From: JAGNZR01 sp051652785
Lineage (GTDB): Bacteria > Fusobacteriota > Fusobacteriia > Fusobacteriales > Fusobacteriaceae
Assembly (NCBI GenBank): GCA_051652785.1
Contig: JBOFUX010000053.1
Span: 1 to 49,092 of the forward strand
Length of the DNA stretch: 49,092 bases
Direction of reading: 5' to 3'
Of this stretch, positions 34,965 to 42,787 are shown one piece after another. The notes under the pieces were generated by a model. That model was not told where the DNA came from. It did not search any database and was given only the letters and a program-made list of their open reading frames with translations. The position numbers and the translations under genes are program-made. Position 1 is the stretch's first letter. Every line of letters begins with the position of its first letter.

Positions 34965-35726
34965 TCATCTCTCAAATTTAAAATTTTTATAAAAATAAAC
35001 TTCAATAGGATTATTTTTATATAAGATAGGTTTAAATTTCCATTTTTTTAAAGATTTTTCAACCTCTTGATAAAAACCAAACTTATCTTTTTCACTTAGA
35101 ATTTCTATTTTTTTTATCTCACCTTTTTTATCTACTAAAAATTTAACTTCTATAATTTTAACTCCTTTTATTCCAAATCTATTTGCTTTTTCAGGATAAT
35201 CAGGCTCTATTTCTCTTAAAATTTCATATTCTAAACCTTCACTAGAAGATGCTATATAGGTTCCATCTCCATTATCAATAATATTTAACGGTAGATTCTC
35301 TTTAAAAGAATTATTTCTTTTTTTCTCATTAGAGGAAGCTTTTTCTTTTTCAGATAATTTAGTAGTCTCTTCATTATTATCTTTTGTCTTTTCTACTATT
35401 TTTTTTTCTACTTTCTTTTCTGGTTTCTTCTCTACTTTTTTCTCTACTTTCTTTTCTACTTTCTTTTCTACTTTCTTTTCTACTTTCTTTTCTACTTTCT
35501 TTTCTACTTTCTTTTCTACTTTTTCTTCTTGAATTTGACTTTTAACTTCATTTTTAGTTATCTCTTCTTCTATATTTTTTATTGGATTCATCTGTGGCTT
35601 TACCGATATTTTTTTACTAATTTTACTATCTATAATTTTACTATCATTTAATACAGTAGAACTCCTGTCAAAACTAAAAAATAGAATCCCCAAGTGTATA
35701 ATTGTAACTATTGTTATTATCTTCAT
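34965..35726 (-). CDS. tonB: TonB energy-transducing protein
   Basis: 253 residues. One N-terminal membrane helix (TIVTIIHLGILFFSF), a charged periplasm-spanning rod with eight consecutive VEKK units (70-101), then PEKK and VEKK, and a C-terminal TonB domain from about 165 (DYPEKANRFGIKGVKIIEVKFLVD ... SLKKWKFKPILYKN). TonB passes proton-motive force from ExbB-ExbD to outer-membrane receptors. It follows exbD by 8 bp. Family TonBs usually use proline-rich rods; a lysine/glutamate rod does the same job. ATG 35726. Confidence 0.92.
   Translation of the reverse strand: MKIITIVTIIHLGILFFSFDRSSTVLNDSKIIDSKISKKISVKPQMNPIKNIEEEITKNEVKSQIQEEKVEKKVEKKVEKKVEKKVEKKVEKKVEKKVEKKPEKKVEKKIVEKTKDNNEETTKLSEKEKASSNEKKRNNSFKENLPLNIIDNGDGTYIASSSEGLEYEILREIEPDYPEKANRFGIKGVKIIEVKFLVDKKGEIKKIEILSEKDKFGFYQEVEKSLKKWKFKPILYKNNPIEVYFYKNFKFER
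35400..35519 (-). repeat. 12-bp minisatellite inside tonB
   Basis: Ten in-frame 12-bp units encode VEKK (nine) and PEKK (one). Unit number could vary by slippage without breaking the frame and would change the length of the TonB rod. Confidence 0.85.
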
Positions 35727-35734
35727 ATATCCAC

Positions 35735-36121
35735 CTACTGAAACGCTGATAAAGTTATTGATTTATTAGATATTCTTTCAATTTTTCCTAAGAGTTCCAT
35801 AACACTTTCATAAGATAACTCTTTATCGGCAGTGACTACTATCTCATCTTGATTGAGTAAATTTTCTTCTAACTCTTCTATTTTTATTTCTCTTATTACA
35901 TCATTTTCTTTTATAAAATATCTTTTATTTTTATCTAAAATAATCTCAAAAGATTTTGTTTCTTTCTCTTGAGATATAACTCCAGAATGAGGAAGTTCTA
36001 GTTCTATATTACCGTATTGATCAAAATTTGAAACTATCATGAAAAATACTAATAATAAAAAGACAATATCTATAAGAGGAGTTAAATCAGGACTTATCAT
36101 CTTTCTTTTTTTTCTTCTCAT
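35735..36121 (-). CDS. exbD: ExbD-family proton channel subunit
   Basis: 128 residues: a basic N-terminus, then DLTPLIDIVFLLLVFFMIVS with D18 at the position of the essential membrane aspartate of E. coli ExbD (D25), and a periplasmic domain ending with the VVTADKELSYESVMELLGKI block. It works with ExbB and TonB. It begins 2 bp after exbB ends. Confidence 0.92.
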   Translation of the reverse strand: MRRKKRKMISPDLTPLIDIVFLLLVFFMIVSNFDQYGNIELELPHSGVISQEKETKSFEIILDKNKRYFIKENDVIREIKIEELEENLLNQDEIVVTADKELSYESVMELLGKIERISNKSITLSAFQ

Positions 36122-36123
36122 TA

Positions 36124-36732
36124 TTATCTCCTAATAACATTTACTATACTAGTTGTAATTTTATCTATTTCTTCTGATATTTCCTCAGTCTTAGCAATTA
36201 ACAAATTATATGTAATCATACTTGGAATAGCAACTATAAGACCAGAAGCAGTTGTTATTAAAGCAATAGAAATTCCTTTTGCCACTAAGCTTGCACCGCC
36301 ACCACCAGCAGCAGACATTTGAGTGAAAGCTGAAATCATTCCTGTTACAGTGCCTAATAGTCCAATCATAGGAGAAGTAGTTGCTATAATTCCTAATATA
36401 TGCAAGTGTCTTTCTATCCCCCCTAATTCTTTAAACTCAATTTCTTTTATTAATTGTTCAAAATGATGAAAATCCCCATTCAAATTTACTCTAGTTAAGA
36501 ATTCAGCCAATGTTCTACCTATTGCATTATTTTCTGTTTTTGATAATTTAATGGCGGCTTCCATTTTTCCTTCCCCTACTAAGTACACTACTTTTTGTTT
36601 AAATATTCTATGATACCTTTTTTCTGTTTTTAAAAGATATAAAATTTTCTCTATAACTATTGAAGATGCTATTATAGACATAATAAATAATACCCACATT
36701 AAAGGTCCACCGCTATTAAAATACCCGTACAT
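36124..36732 (-). CDS. exbB: ExbB/TolQ-family proton channel subunit
   Basis: 202 residues with three membrane helices (about 10-27, 108-130, 150-172). The conserved block IATTSPMIGLLGTVTGMISAF and the following glycine-rich AAGGGGASLVAKGISIALITTASGLIVA identify the MotA/TolQ/ExbB family. ATG 36732 follows GGAGG-like AGGAAA. It comes 55 bp after the flavodoxin gene and opens the exbB-exbD-tonB block. Confidence 0.92.
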   Translation of the reverse strand: MYGYFNSGGPLMWVLFIMSIIASSIVIEKILYLLKTEKRYHRIFKQKVVYLVGEGKMEAAIKLSKTENNAIGRTLAEFLTRVNLNGDFHHFEQLIKEIEFKELGGIERHLHILGIIATTSPMIGLLGTVTGMISAFTQMSAAGGGGASLVAKGISIALITTASGLIVAIPSMITYNLLIAKTEEISEEIDKITTSIVNVIRR

Positions 36733-36787
36733 TTTTCCTCCAAAAAAAAACTCTATTTTTATTTTTATTATTTAATTTCTCAATATT

Positions 36788-37291
36788 CTAAATATTTCTA
36801 AAATAATTTTTAGCATCTTCCAAATCTTTTTCATCAGGATGGTTATTAGCTTTTGCCAATCTTATTTTTCTTTCTTCAGTTAAAGGGTGTACTATATTTA
36901 ATGGAAATTTCCCCATCATTGCAATTAGTTTTGGTGCTACTTCTCCTAAACATAAAAAACCACCTATACAATTATTTTCTTTAGAAAATTTTGTTTGAAC
37001 TTTTGCAAAAACTTTTTTTCCATGTTCAGAATCTGGCTCAGCTCCTAGCGTTCCAAAAAAAGCAACCTCTTTATCTTTTATCTTTTTTAATAATTTTTTT
37101 GCTCTAGCATCCAAACTACCTTTATCAACCCAAAATCCAATAATAATTCTATCGTAAGTATCAAAATTTTCTTTTAAAGCTTCCTCTATACTAAATATTT
37201 TTTTTTCGTGATCTATTACTTCAAATATTGCCTCGCCTACTTTTTTTGTATTTCCAGTTAATGATGAATATACCACTGCAGTTTTTTTCAT
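36788..37291 (-). CDS. Flavodoxin-family protein, probably for haem/tetrapyrrole reduction
   Basis: 167 residues, flavodoxin fold. The FMN phosphate loop is SSLTGNTKKVG (9-19), followed by IIGFWVDKGSLDARAKKLL and FFGTLGAEPDSEHG loops. It opens the transcript with exbB-exbD-tonB and faces, across one promoter region, a DUF454 gene and an anaerobilin-synthase-like radical SAM gene. In Fusobacterium nucleatum a flavodoxin (HmuF, to my knowledge) accompanies HmuW in anaerobic haem breakdown; this may be its counterpart. As an electron donor it could serve the radical SAM enzyme. Confidence 0.75.
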   Translation of the reverse strand: MKKTAVVYSSLTGNTKKVGEAIFEVIDHEKKIFSIEEALKENFDTYDRIIIGFWVDKGSLDARAKKLLKKIKDKEVAFFGTLGAEPDSEHGKKVFAKVQTKFSKENNCIGGFLCLGEVAPKLIAMMGKFPLNIVHPLTEERKIRLAKANNHPDEKDLEDAKNYFRNI

Positions 37292-37352
37292 ACTATCTTT
37301 CTCTCCTTTTCTATATATTTATATTTTTTATTAATTATTAATTATTATTTTA

Positions 37353-37402
37353 CTGAATCTCTCCATAGTTAAAAAAATGGGCTTTACGCACTTTTAGGTA
37401 AT
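37353..37402 (+). repeat. Dispersed ~50-bp intergenic element, copy C
   Basis: Begins CTGAATCTCTCCATAGTT and holds GGGCTTTACGCACTTTT then GGTAAT. It lies inside the predicted 5' leader of the flavodoxin-exbBD-tonB transcript, antisense to it. Confidence 0.75.
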
Positions 37403-37417
37403 TTTGTTTATGATAAA

Positions 37418-37445
37418 ATTATAACATAAATATTTTGTTTGTCAA
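37418..37445 (-). promoter_or_regulatory. Predicted promoter of flavodoxin-exbB-exbD-tonB
   Basis: Consensus TTGACA (37440-37445 on the minus strand) and TATAAT (37418-37423) are 16 bp apart. The leader is then about 115 bp. No clear Fur box was seen, only AT-rich ATTAATTATTA runs near 37330-37350. Confidence 0.75.
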
Positions 37446-37513
37446 ATAATTCTAAAAATATTATTTTGTTTATATTATATTTAAAAATACATTTAATTTT
37501 AAAAACTAATTTT

Positions 37514-37542
37514 TTGACTTTTATTAATTTTTGATATATAAT
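37514..37542 (+). promoter_or_regulatory. Predicted promoter of the DUF454/radical SAM operon
   Basis: TTGACT and a perfect TATAAT are 17 bp apart, 48 bp before the ATG at 37590. Confidence 0.75.
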
Positions 37543-37589
37543 ATTTTGAAATAAAATTTTAAATTATTTAATTTTAGGAGGTTTAATTA

Positions 37590-37973
37590 ATGAATATTAA
37601 AAAAATATTTTTCTTTATAATTGCAATTTTATCACTTATTTTAGGAGTTATTGGTATTTTTTTACCTGTTTTACCAACAACGCCTTTTTTATTACTCACT
37701 GCACTTCTCCTAGAAAGAAGTTCTCCAAAATTTCATAAAATACTTTTACAGAATAAAGTTGTAGGAAAGTATCTTTCTGACTATATAGAAAAAAAAGGAA
37801 TAACTTTAAAGAATAAAATAATATCGCTTATTTTTTTAACTTTAGGAATGGGAAAAGGATTTCTTTCTATGAGTACCCCTTATGGAAGAGGAGGTTTAGT
37901 TATTATTTTCATTGCTGTTAGCTTTCATATACTAAAAATAAAAACACTAAAAGGAGAAGTAAAAAATGTTTAA
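37590..37973 (+). CDS. ybaN: DUF454 (YbaN-family) inner membrane protein
   Basis: 127 residues. The family start is clear: a first helix, GVIGIFLPVLPTTPFLLLTALLLERSSPKFHKILL, then a short soluble stretch and a second membrane pair. YbaN proteins have no proven function but often sit in haem-uptake operons, as here. GGAGG precedes the ATG. It overlaps the next gene by 8 bp (37966-37973), so the two are translationally coupled. Confidence 0.85.
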   Translation: MNIKKIFFFIIAILSLILGVIGIFLPVLPTTPFLLLTALLLERSSPKFHKILLQNKVVGKYLSDYIEKKGITLKNKIISLIFLTLGMGKGFLSMSTPYGRGGLVIIFIAVSFHILKIKTLKGEVKNV

Positions 37974-39213
37974 AGTTCGTTTAAAATCACATCATGATGT
38001 AAAAAATTTAATAAATAAAAAAATTAAAAGGAAACTAAAAACACCTTTTTCTTATTACAAAATTCTTAATTCAAGTCCAAAAGAAAAAGATGGTGGAATA
38101 TATGTTCACACACCTTTTTGTGATAAAATATGTTCTTTTTGTAATATGAATAGAAAACAACTGGATAATGATTTAGAGGATTATACAAATTTTCTTATTA
38201 AGCAAATAGAAACATTAGCTTCTAAAAAATATATTCAAGAAAAAGAATTTTCAGTTATTTTTTTTGGAGGGGGAACACCAACTATTTTTAAAATAGAGCA
38301 ACTTGAAAGAATTTTATTAACAGTGCAAAAATCTTTTAAATTAACTCCTAAATATGAATTTACATTTGAAACTACACTTCATAATTTAAGTTTTGAAAAA
38401 TTAGAAATAATGGAAAAATTAGGCGTTAATAGAATTAGTATTGGTGTTCAAACATTTTCAGACAGAGGCAGAAAACTTTTAAATAGAACTTATGATCAAG
38501 AATGGGTAATAAATAGAATAAATGAAATAAAAGCTAATTTTTCTGGACTAGTGTGTGTAGATATTATCTACAATTATTTGGAACAAGATTTAAAAGAAGT
38601 GGAAAAAGACGCTAAAATACTTACCCAACTCAATGTCGATTCTTCTAGTTTTTACTCCCTTATGATTCATGAAGGGTCTAATTTATCACAAGATATTAAT
38701 CAAGGAAAAAAAGATTTTGATTATCAAACTGAAAGAGACAAAGAACTTCATCATAAATTTTTAGAAATTTCATTAGAAAATGGATATTCAATTCTTGAAC
38801 ATACAAAAATTACTTCAGGACGGGACTCATACAATTATATCAGAAATGTTCATCAGCTTAAAGATCTCATTCCTATTGGGATAGGAGCAGGTGGAAGAAT
38901 AGGGGATTTAGAGCTATATAATTTAAATAAATATATCACTTTTTATTCTCAAGATTTTGCTCTTAAAAAACAACTTTTTCTTTTATCAGGGTTAACACAA
39001 TATCATGAAGTGAAACTTGATAAAATTTCAGAAATATGTGGAAATAAATATTCAGTAATATATGAAAAGTTAGTTGAATTATACGATAATGGTTATATTA
39101 TTCTTAATGAAAAATCATATGTTTATACTTTAGATGGAACATTTTGGGGAAACAATATCTCGGCTCTATTAGTTGAAACACTTTTTAATGCTATCAAGCA
39201 AAATAATAAATAA
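37966..39213 (+). CDS. HemW-superfamily radical SAM protein, HmuW/HutW/ChuW-like (anaerobilin synthase type)
   Basis: 415 residues. The radical SAM cluster motif is FCDKICSFC (C52, C56, C59), preceded by GGIYVHTP and followed by the SAM-binding FFGGGTPT. The N-M-N after the last cysteine, the residues QTFSDRGRKLLNRTY and the haem-locus neighbours favour the HutW/ChuW/HmuW branch, which opens the haem ring without oxygen, over HemN (coproporphyrinogen oxidase) or HemW (haem chaperone). Coupled to ybaN and divergent from TonB/ExbBD/flavodoxin, it would free iron from imported haem under anaerobic conditions. Confidence 0.78.
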   Translation: MFKVRLKSHHDVKNLINKKIKRKLKTPFSYYKILNSSPKEKDGGIYVHTPFCDKICSFCNMNRKQLDNDLEDYTNFLIKQIETLASKKYIQEKEFSVIFFGGGTPTIFKIEQLERILLTVQKSFKLTPKYEFTFETTLHNLSFEKLEIMEKLGVNRISIGVQTFSDRGRKLLNRTYDQEWVINRINEIKANFSGLVCVDIIYNYLEQDLKEVEKDAKILTQLNVDSSSFYSLMIHEGSNLSQDINQGKKDFDYQTERDKELHHKFLEISLENGYSILEHTKITSGRDSYNYIRNVHQLKDLIPIGIGAGGRIGDLELYNLNKYITFYSQDFALKKQLFLLSGLTQYHEVKLDKISEICGNKYSVIYEKLVELYDNGYIILNEKSYVYTLDGTFWGNNISALLVETLFNAIKQNNK

Positions 39214-39220
39214 AATATTA

Positions 39221-39260
39221 AAAAAAGTGGCTAAATTAAAGAAATTTAGCCACTTTTTTT
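39221..39260. terminator. Bidirectional terminator between the radical SAM gene and the ABC transporter
   Basis: A 17-bp stem (39221-39237 with 39243-39259, AAGTGGCTAAATT type) with a 5-base loop and A/T-runs on both sides ends two converging transcripts. Confidence 0.9.
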
Positions 39261-39987
39261 AATATTTTAAAGTTTTATTTAAAAAAATTTTTAACATCTC
39301 TGTTTTGGGATTATCTATAATTTCAGCTCCACCTTCTTCTTGAACTTTTCCTTCTGCTATAAATATAATTTTATCTGCTACAGTTTTTGCAAAATTCATA
39401 GAATGAGTTACTAAAATTATTTTTTTTCCTTCTTTTTTAAGTTCTGAAATTATATCTAACACTTCATTCGTAAGTGCTGGATCTAAAGCAGAAGTTGGTT
39501 CATCTAATATCAAGAGTTTTGTTTCTAAAGTAATAGCTCTTGTTATTGCTACTCTTTGTTGTTGACCTCCTGAAAGTTGTCCAGGTTTTTTATTCATATG
39601 TTCTTTTAATCCAAACCTTGTTAAAAAAGATATAGCTTTTTTTTCTGCCTGTGCTATGCCTAGTTTATGAACCTTTTCCAATGGTAATGTTATATTTTCA
39701 AGAGCGGTTAAATGTGGAAATAAATTATATGCTTGAAAAACTAATCCAATAGTTTTTCTATACTGAAAAAGATATTTTTCATTGTACTCTATCTCCTCAT
39801 CATTTATTTTTATTCTTCCGTCATCAGGATTTTCAAGCCCTGCTAAAATCCGAATAAGAGTTGATTTACCTCCTCCACTTGGACCAATAATAACCAATGA
39901 ACTAATGTTATCAACATCTAAGTTTAAACTATTTAAAACTAAATTTCCATCATACCTCTTTGTTAAATTTTCAATTTTAAGTTTCAT
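39259..39987 (-). CDS. Polar amino acid ABC transporter, ATP-binding protein
   Basis: 242 residues. Walker A GPSGGGKST (35-43), Q-loop in LVFQAYNLFPH, signature LSGGQQQRVAI, Walker B LLILDEPTSALDP and switch His in LVTHSM are all intact. Sequence resembles the GlnQ/HisP group that energises amino-acid uptake. It overlaps the permease gene by 11 bp, so translation is coupled. Last gene of the three-gene unit. Confidence 0.94.
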   Translation of the reverse strand: MKLKIENLTKRYDGNLVLNSLNLDVDNISSLVIIGPSGGGKSTLIRILAGLENPDDGRIKINDEEIEYNEKYLFQYRKTIGLVFQAYNLFPHLTALENITLPLEKVHKLGIAQAEKKAISFLTRFGLKEHMNKKPGQLSGGQQQRVAITRAITLETKLLILDEPTSALDPALTNEVLDIISELKKEGKKIILVTHSMNFAKTVADKIIFIAEGKVQEEGGAEIIDNPKTEMLKIFLNKTLKY

Positions 39988-40759
39988 AACTATACTTCCT
40001 TTCTAATTTTTTAGATATAATAGAAATAGGAAAAGTTATTAGAAGGTAACCAATGGCTAATACAAAATAATTTTCTATAGGTGCAAAAGTTAAAGAATCA
40101 ACTTCTTGAATATTTTTTGTAAATTCATTAACTGCAATTATAGACAGTAAAGACGAATCTTTTATAAGGGATGCTATTTGTCCTGCTAAAGAAGGCATAA
40201 TTCTTTTTATAAGTTGAGGAAATATTATATATTTATATTTTTGATAAGTTGTAAAACCTAATGTTTTTGCTGAATCTAACTGTGTTTTACCTATGCTTTC
40301 TATTCCTGCTCTTATAATTTCTGCAACATAAGCCCCTGAAAATATTCCCATTATAACAATACCAGCTACATATCTATTTTCAAGATTTAGAGCTGTTCCT
40401 ATCACATAATAAAATATATAAATTTGAACAATTAATGGTGTTCCTCTAATTATTTCTACATAACCTTTACTCAGATAATAATAAGGTAAAAAATTAGAAA
40501 TAGAACCAATTGCAATTATTGTCCCTACTAACAGACTTATCACCAAAGAAAAAAAAGATAAATTTATTGTCATAAAAAATCCATATATAAATTTAGGATA
40601 ATAAGTAAATAATGTGTCTTCCCATCTAAAGGTATAGCCTATTTTGTTAAAAGAGTAAAATATTATCCCTAAAACTCCTAATATCAATATTCCTATATTA
40701 AGCATTTTCGCACTTTTTTTTGAATCTCCAAATCTGTTCTTAAAAAAAATATTACTCAA
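39977..40759 (-). CDS. Polar amino acid ABC transporter, permease
   Basis: 260 residues, with an N-terminal helix and about five more. The HisM/GlnP-type block GYVEIIRGTPLIVQIYIFYY and the EAA loop AEIIRAGIESIGKTQLDSAKTLGF are clear. It forms the membrane channel with the ATPase downstream. It begins 21 bp after the binding-protein gene. The N-terminus (KNRFGDSKKSAKML) is longer than in many relatives. Confidence 0.92.
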   Translation of the reverse strand: MSNIFFKNRFGDSKKSAKMLNIGILILGVLGIIFYSFNKIGYTFRWEDTLFTYYPKFIYGFFMTINLSFFSLVISLLVGTIIAIGSISNFLPYYYLSKGYVEIIRGTPLIVQIYIFYYVIGTALNLENRYVAGIVIMGIFSGAYVAEIIRAGIESIGKTQLDSAKTLGFTTYQKYKYIIFPQLIKRIMPSLAGQIASLIKDSSLLSIIAVNEFTKNIQEVDSLTFAPIENYFVLAIGYLLITFPISIISKKLERKYSYET

Positions 40760-40780
40760 AAATTACCCCTCCTCTTTAAC

Positions 40781-41584
40781 TTAATTTCCAAAAAAGAAAG
40801 GTATTTTTTTTTCATCAAATATTTTCTTTTCATTTTTTAAATACTTTTCAATCAAAGGTTCAAAACCTTTTTTCTCTTTAAATTCCTCTAAAAATTTATT
40901 TATAGAATTTCCAAGCTCAATATCATTTTTTCCATAAGCAATTCCCCAAACCCCATGTTTATCTATTTGAAAATTATCTAATATAATTTTTGTTGTTTTG
41001 AGATTTAGAGTATTATTTTTTATTACTGTTAATGGATCATATATAAAAGCATCTGCTTTTCCTTGTGAAACCTCTAATACAGCTAATGTTTCTTTTTCAA
41101 GTATTCTTAATTTTGCTTGTGGAAAATATTTTTTAGCAACTAAATGTCCTGTACTTCCAGTTTTAACAACAATAGTTCTTTTAGGATTATTTAAATCTGC
41201 AGGGATATTAACGGGAGAGTCAATATTCACTAATAATGATAAATAAGACTCTGCATAGGGAATTGAAAATGCTACTGCTTTTTTTCTCTCTTCAGTTATT
41301 GTCATTGAAGAAAGTATTATATCTACTTTTTTAGTTAAAAGAGATGGTAACAATCCAGACCAAGCTATATTTTCAATTTTTATCTCTCTATTCAAATATA
41401 ATCCTAATTCTTTTGCAAGGTCCACACTTACACCAATTGGATTTCCTGAGCTATCAGTCATTTCAAATGGAGGATAAGCTAATTCCATACCTACAATTAA
41501 AGGTTTTTCCTTTGATAATGTTATTAGTGAAAATGTAAATAAAATTATTATTATTTTTAGAATATTTTTAGATTTTTTTATCAT
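40781..41584 (-). CDS. Polar amino acid ABC transporter, substrate-binding protein
   Basis: 267 residues with a signal peptide (KNILKIIIILFTFSLITLS, no lipobox cysteine) and the SBP family 3 start LIVGMELAYPPFEMTDSSG. Then come ILSSMTITEERKKAVAFS and VKTGSTGHLVAKKYF, typical of the family. It binds an amino acid in the periplasm; the exact ligand cannot be read. First gene of the operon; ATG 41584 follows AGGAGG. Confidence 0.92.
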   Translation of the reverse strand: MIKKSKNILKIIIILFTFSLITLSKEKPLIVGMELAYPPFEMTDSSGNPIGVSVDLAKELGLYLNREIKIENIAWSGLLPSLLTKKVDIILSSMTITEERKKAVAFSIPYAESYLSLLVNIDSPVNIPADLNNPKRTIVVKTGSTGHLVAKKYFPQAKLRILEKETLAVLEVSQGKADAFIYDPLTVIKNNTLNLKTTKIILDNFQIDKHGVWGIAYGKNDIELGNSINKFLEEFKEKKGFEPLIEKYLKNEKKIFDEKKIPFFFGN

Positions 41585-41637
41585 AATTTTCCTCCTAATA
41601 TTATTTAGTCAATTTTTATTTGTTAAAATTTAAATTT

Positions 41638-41666
41638 ATTATAGCTTATATTTGTTGACTGGTCAA
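41638..41666 (-). promoter_or_regulatory. Promoter of the ABC transporter operon with palindromic -35 region
   Basis: On the minus strand TTGACC (41661-41666) and perfect TATAAT (41638-41643) are 17 bp apart. The -35 is half of the exact palindromic arms TTGAC-TG-GTCAA (41655-41666). Confidence 0.75.
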
Positions 41667-41758
41667 GTAAAGTTTCTTTGTTAACTGTAGTTATTCTTTA
41701 ATTTTTTAATTTACTTTTATATAACGAATAAAACAAAACACCTGTTTTTTCCCCATTT

Positions 41759-41790
41759 CAATTGACTTTTAAAGTCAATTGTTGTATCAT
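41759..41790 (+). promoter_or_regulatory. Promoter of the oxidoreductase operon with 23-bp palindrome
   Basis: TTGACT (41762-41767) and TATCAT (41785-41790) are 17 bp apart. A perfect palindrome with 11-bp arms around one central T (41759-41781, CAATTGACTTT/AAAGTCAATTG) covers the -35 box and spacer, as a repressor operator would. Confidence 0.7.
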
Positions 41791-41845
41791 CAAGGAAGAA
41801 GTATCTTTATATAGATTTGTTTTTTCAAATTTAAGGAGAGAATAA

Positions 41846-42517
41846 ATGCTTAGAAATAAAAGAATAAAAATCATTACTGGTCATTATGGAAGTGGAAAAA
41901 CAGAATTTGCAGTTAACTACGCTCTACACCTTGCTAACAAAGGAAAAAAAGTGGCTATTGCAGATTTAGATGTTGTTAATCCTTACTTTAGAAGTAGAGA
42001 ATATGAAAAAATATTTAAAGAAAAGAATATAGAGCTTCTAGGTTTTATTTTAAAAGAACACGGTATGGATTTACCCTCGGTATCAGGAAATATAATGAAA
42101 CCATTTACTGATCCTACTTATGAGTATATAATAGACTTAGGTGGTAATAGTGCTGGAGCAAAAGCATTTTCTAGTTTTAGAAAATTATTTTCTCCTTTAG
42201 AATGTGATCTTTTTTTTGTTCTTAATGCTAATAGACCAGAAACTTCTGATTTATCAGGTACTCTTGCTCATCTTCGTAATATAGAAGGAACACTAAATTT
42301 GAAGGTTACAGGAATTATTAACAATACTCATCTCGTATGGGAAACTACTGAAGAAGATATTTTAAGAGGAGATTCTCTGGCTCTTCAGCTATCCAAAGAA
42401 ACTGGAATTCCAGTACGTTATACTCTTTGTAAAAGAGATTTAATTCCTTCTTTAAGTAATAATTTTCAGGGTATTTTATTTCCCATAGATATACTAATGA
42501 GAAAAAGTTGGATGTAA
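41846..42517 (+). CDS. P-loop ATP-binding protein (MinD/Mrp-like) of the 2-oxoacid oxidoreductase operon
   Basis: 223 residues. A P-loop GHYGSGKTEFA (12-22), then KVAIADLDVVNPYFRSREY (SIMIBI-type DxD region) and IIDLGGNSAG as Walker B/switch. This type of ATPase is often found just before vor/kor genes and may help assemble iron-sulfur or subunit complexes, but its function is unproven. GGAGAG precedes the ATG. It is 40 bp before the ferredoxin-like subunit gene. Confidence 0.75.
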   Translation: MLRNKRIKIITGHYGSGKTEFAVNYALHLANKGKKVAIADLDVVNPYFRSREYEKIFKEKNIELLGFILKEHGMDLPSVSGNIMKPFTDPTYEYIIDLGGNSAGAKAFSSFRKLFSPLECDLFFVLNANRPETSDLSGTLAHLRNIEGTLNLKVTGIINNTHLVWETTEEDILRGDSLALQLSKETGIPVRYTLCKRDLIPSLSNNFQGILFPIDILMRKSWM

Positions 42518-42557
42518 TTTTCTTTTTCTTTAATTTTACAATTTTTTAGGAGGTTTT

Positions 42558-42773
42558 ATGGCTAAGGGTAAAGTTTTTTTCAATCAAGAACGTTGTAAGG
42601 GTTGCGGGCTTTGCATTACAGGATGTCCTGTCAAAATAGTGCTAATAGATAAGAAAACGATCAATTCAAAAGGATATAATCCCGCTACAGTAGTAGAGCT
42701 TGATAAATGTATTGGTTGTGGTAATTGTGCAACTATGTGTCCAGATTATGTTATAACAGTTGAAAAAGATTAG
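42558..42773 (+). CDS. vorD: 2-oxoacid:ferredoxin oxidoreductase, delta (ferredoxin) subunit
   Basis: 71 residues with two [4Fe-4S] motifs: CKGCGLCITGCP and CIGCGNCATMCP. It carries electrons from the TPP site to ferredoxin. GGAGG stands before the ATG. Gene order D-A-B-C and small size fit the four-subunit Vor/Kor type. Confidence 0.88.
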   Translation: MAKGKVFFNQERCKGCGLCITGCPVKIVLIDKKTINSKGYNPATVVELDKCIGCGNCATMCPDYVITVEKD

Positions 42774-42787
42774 GAGGTTTTAAAATA

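Noticed and set aside
37325..37352. Fur box before the flavodoxin/tonB operon
   Set aside because: Only AT-rich ATTAATTATTA runs; no convincing 19-bp inverted match.
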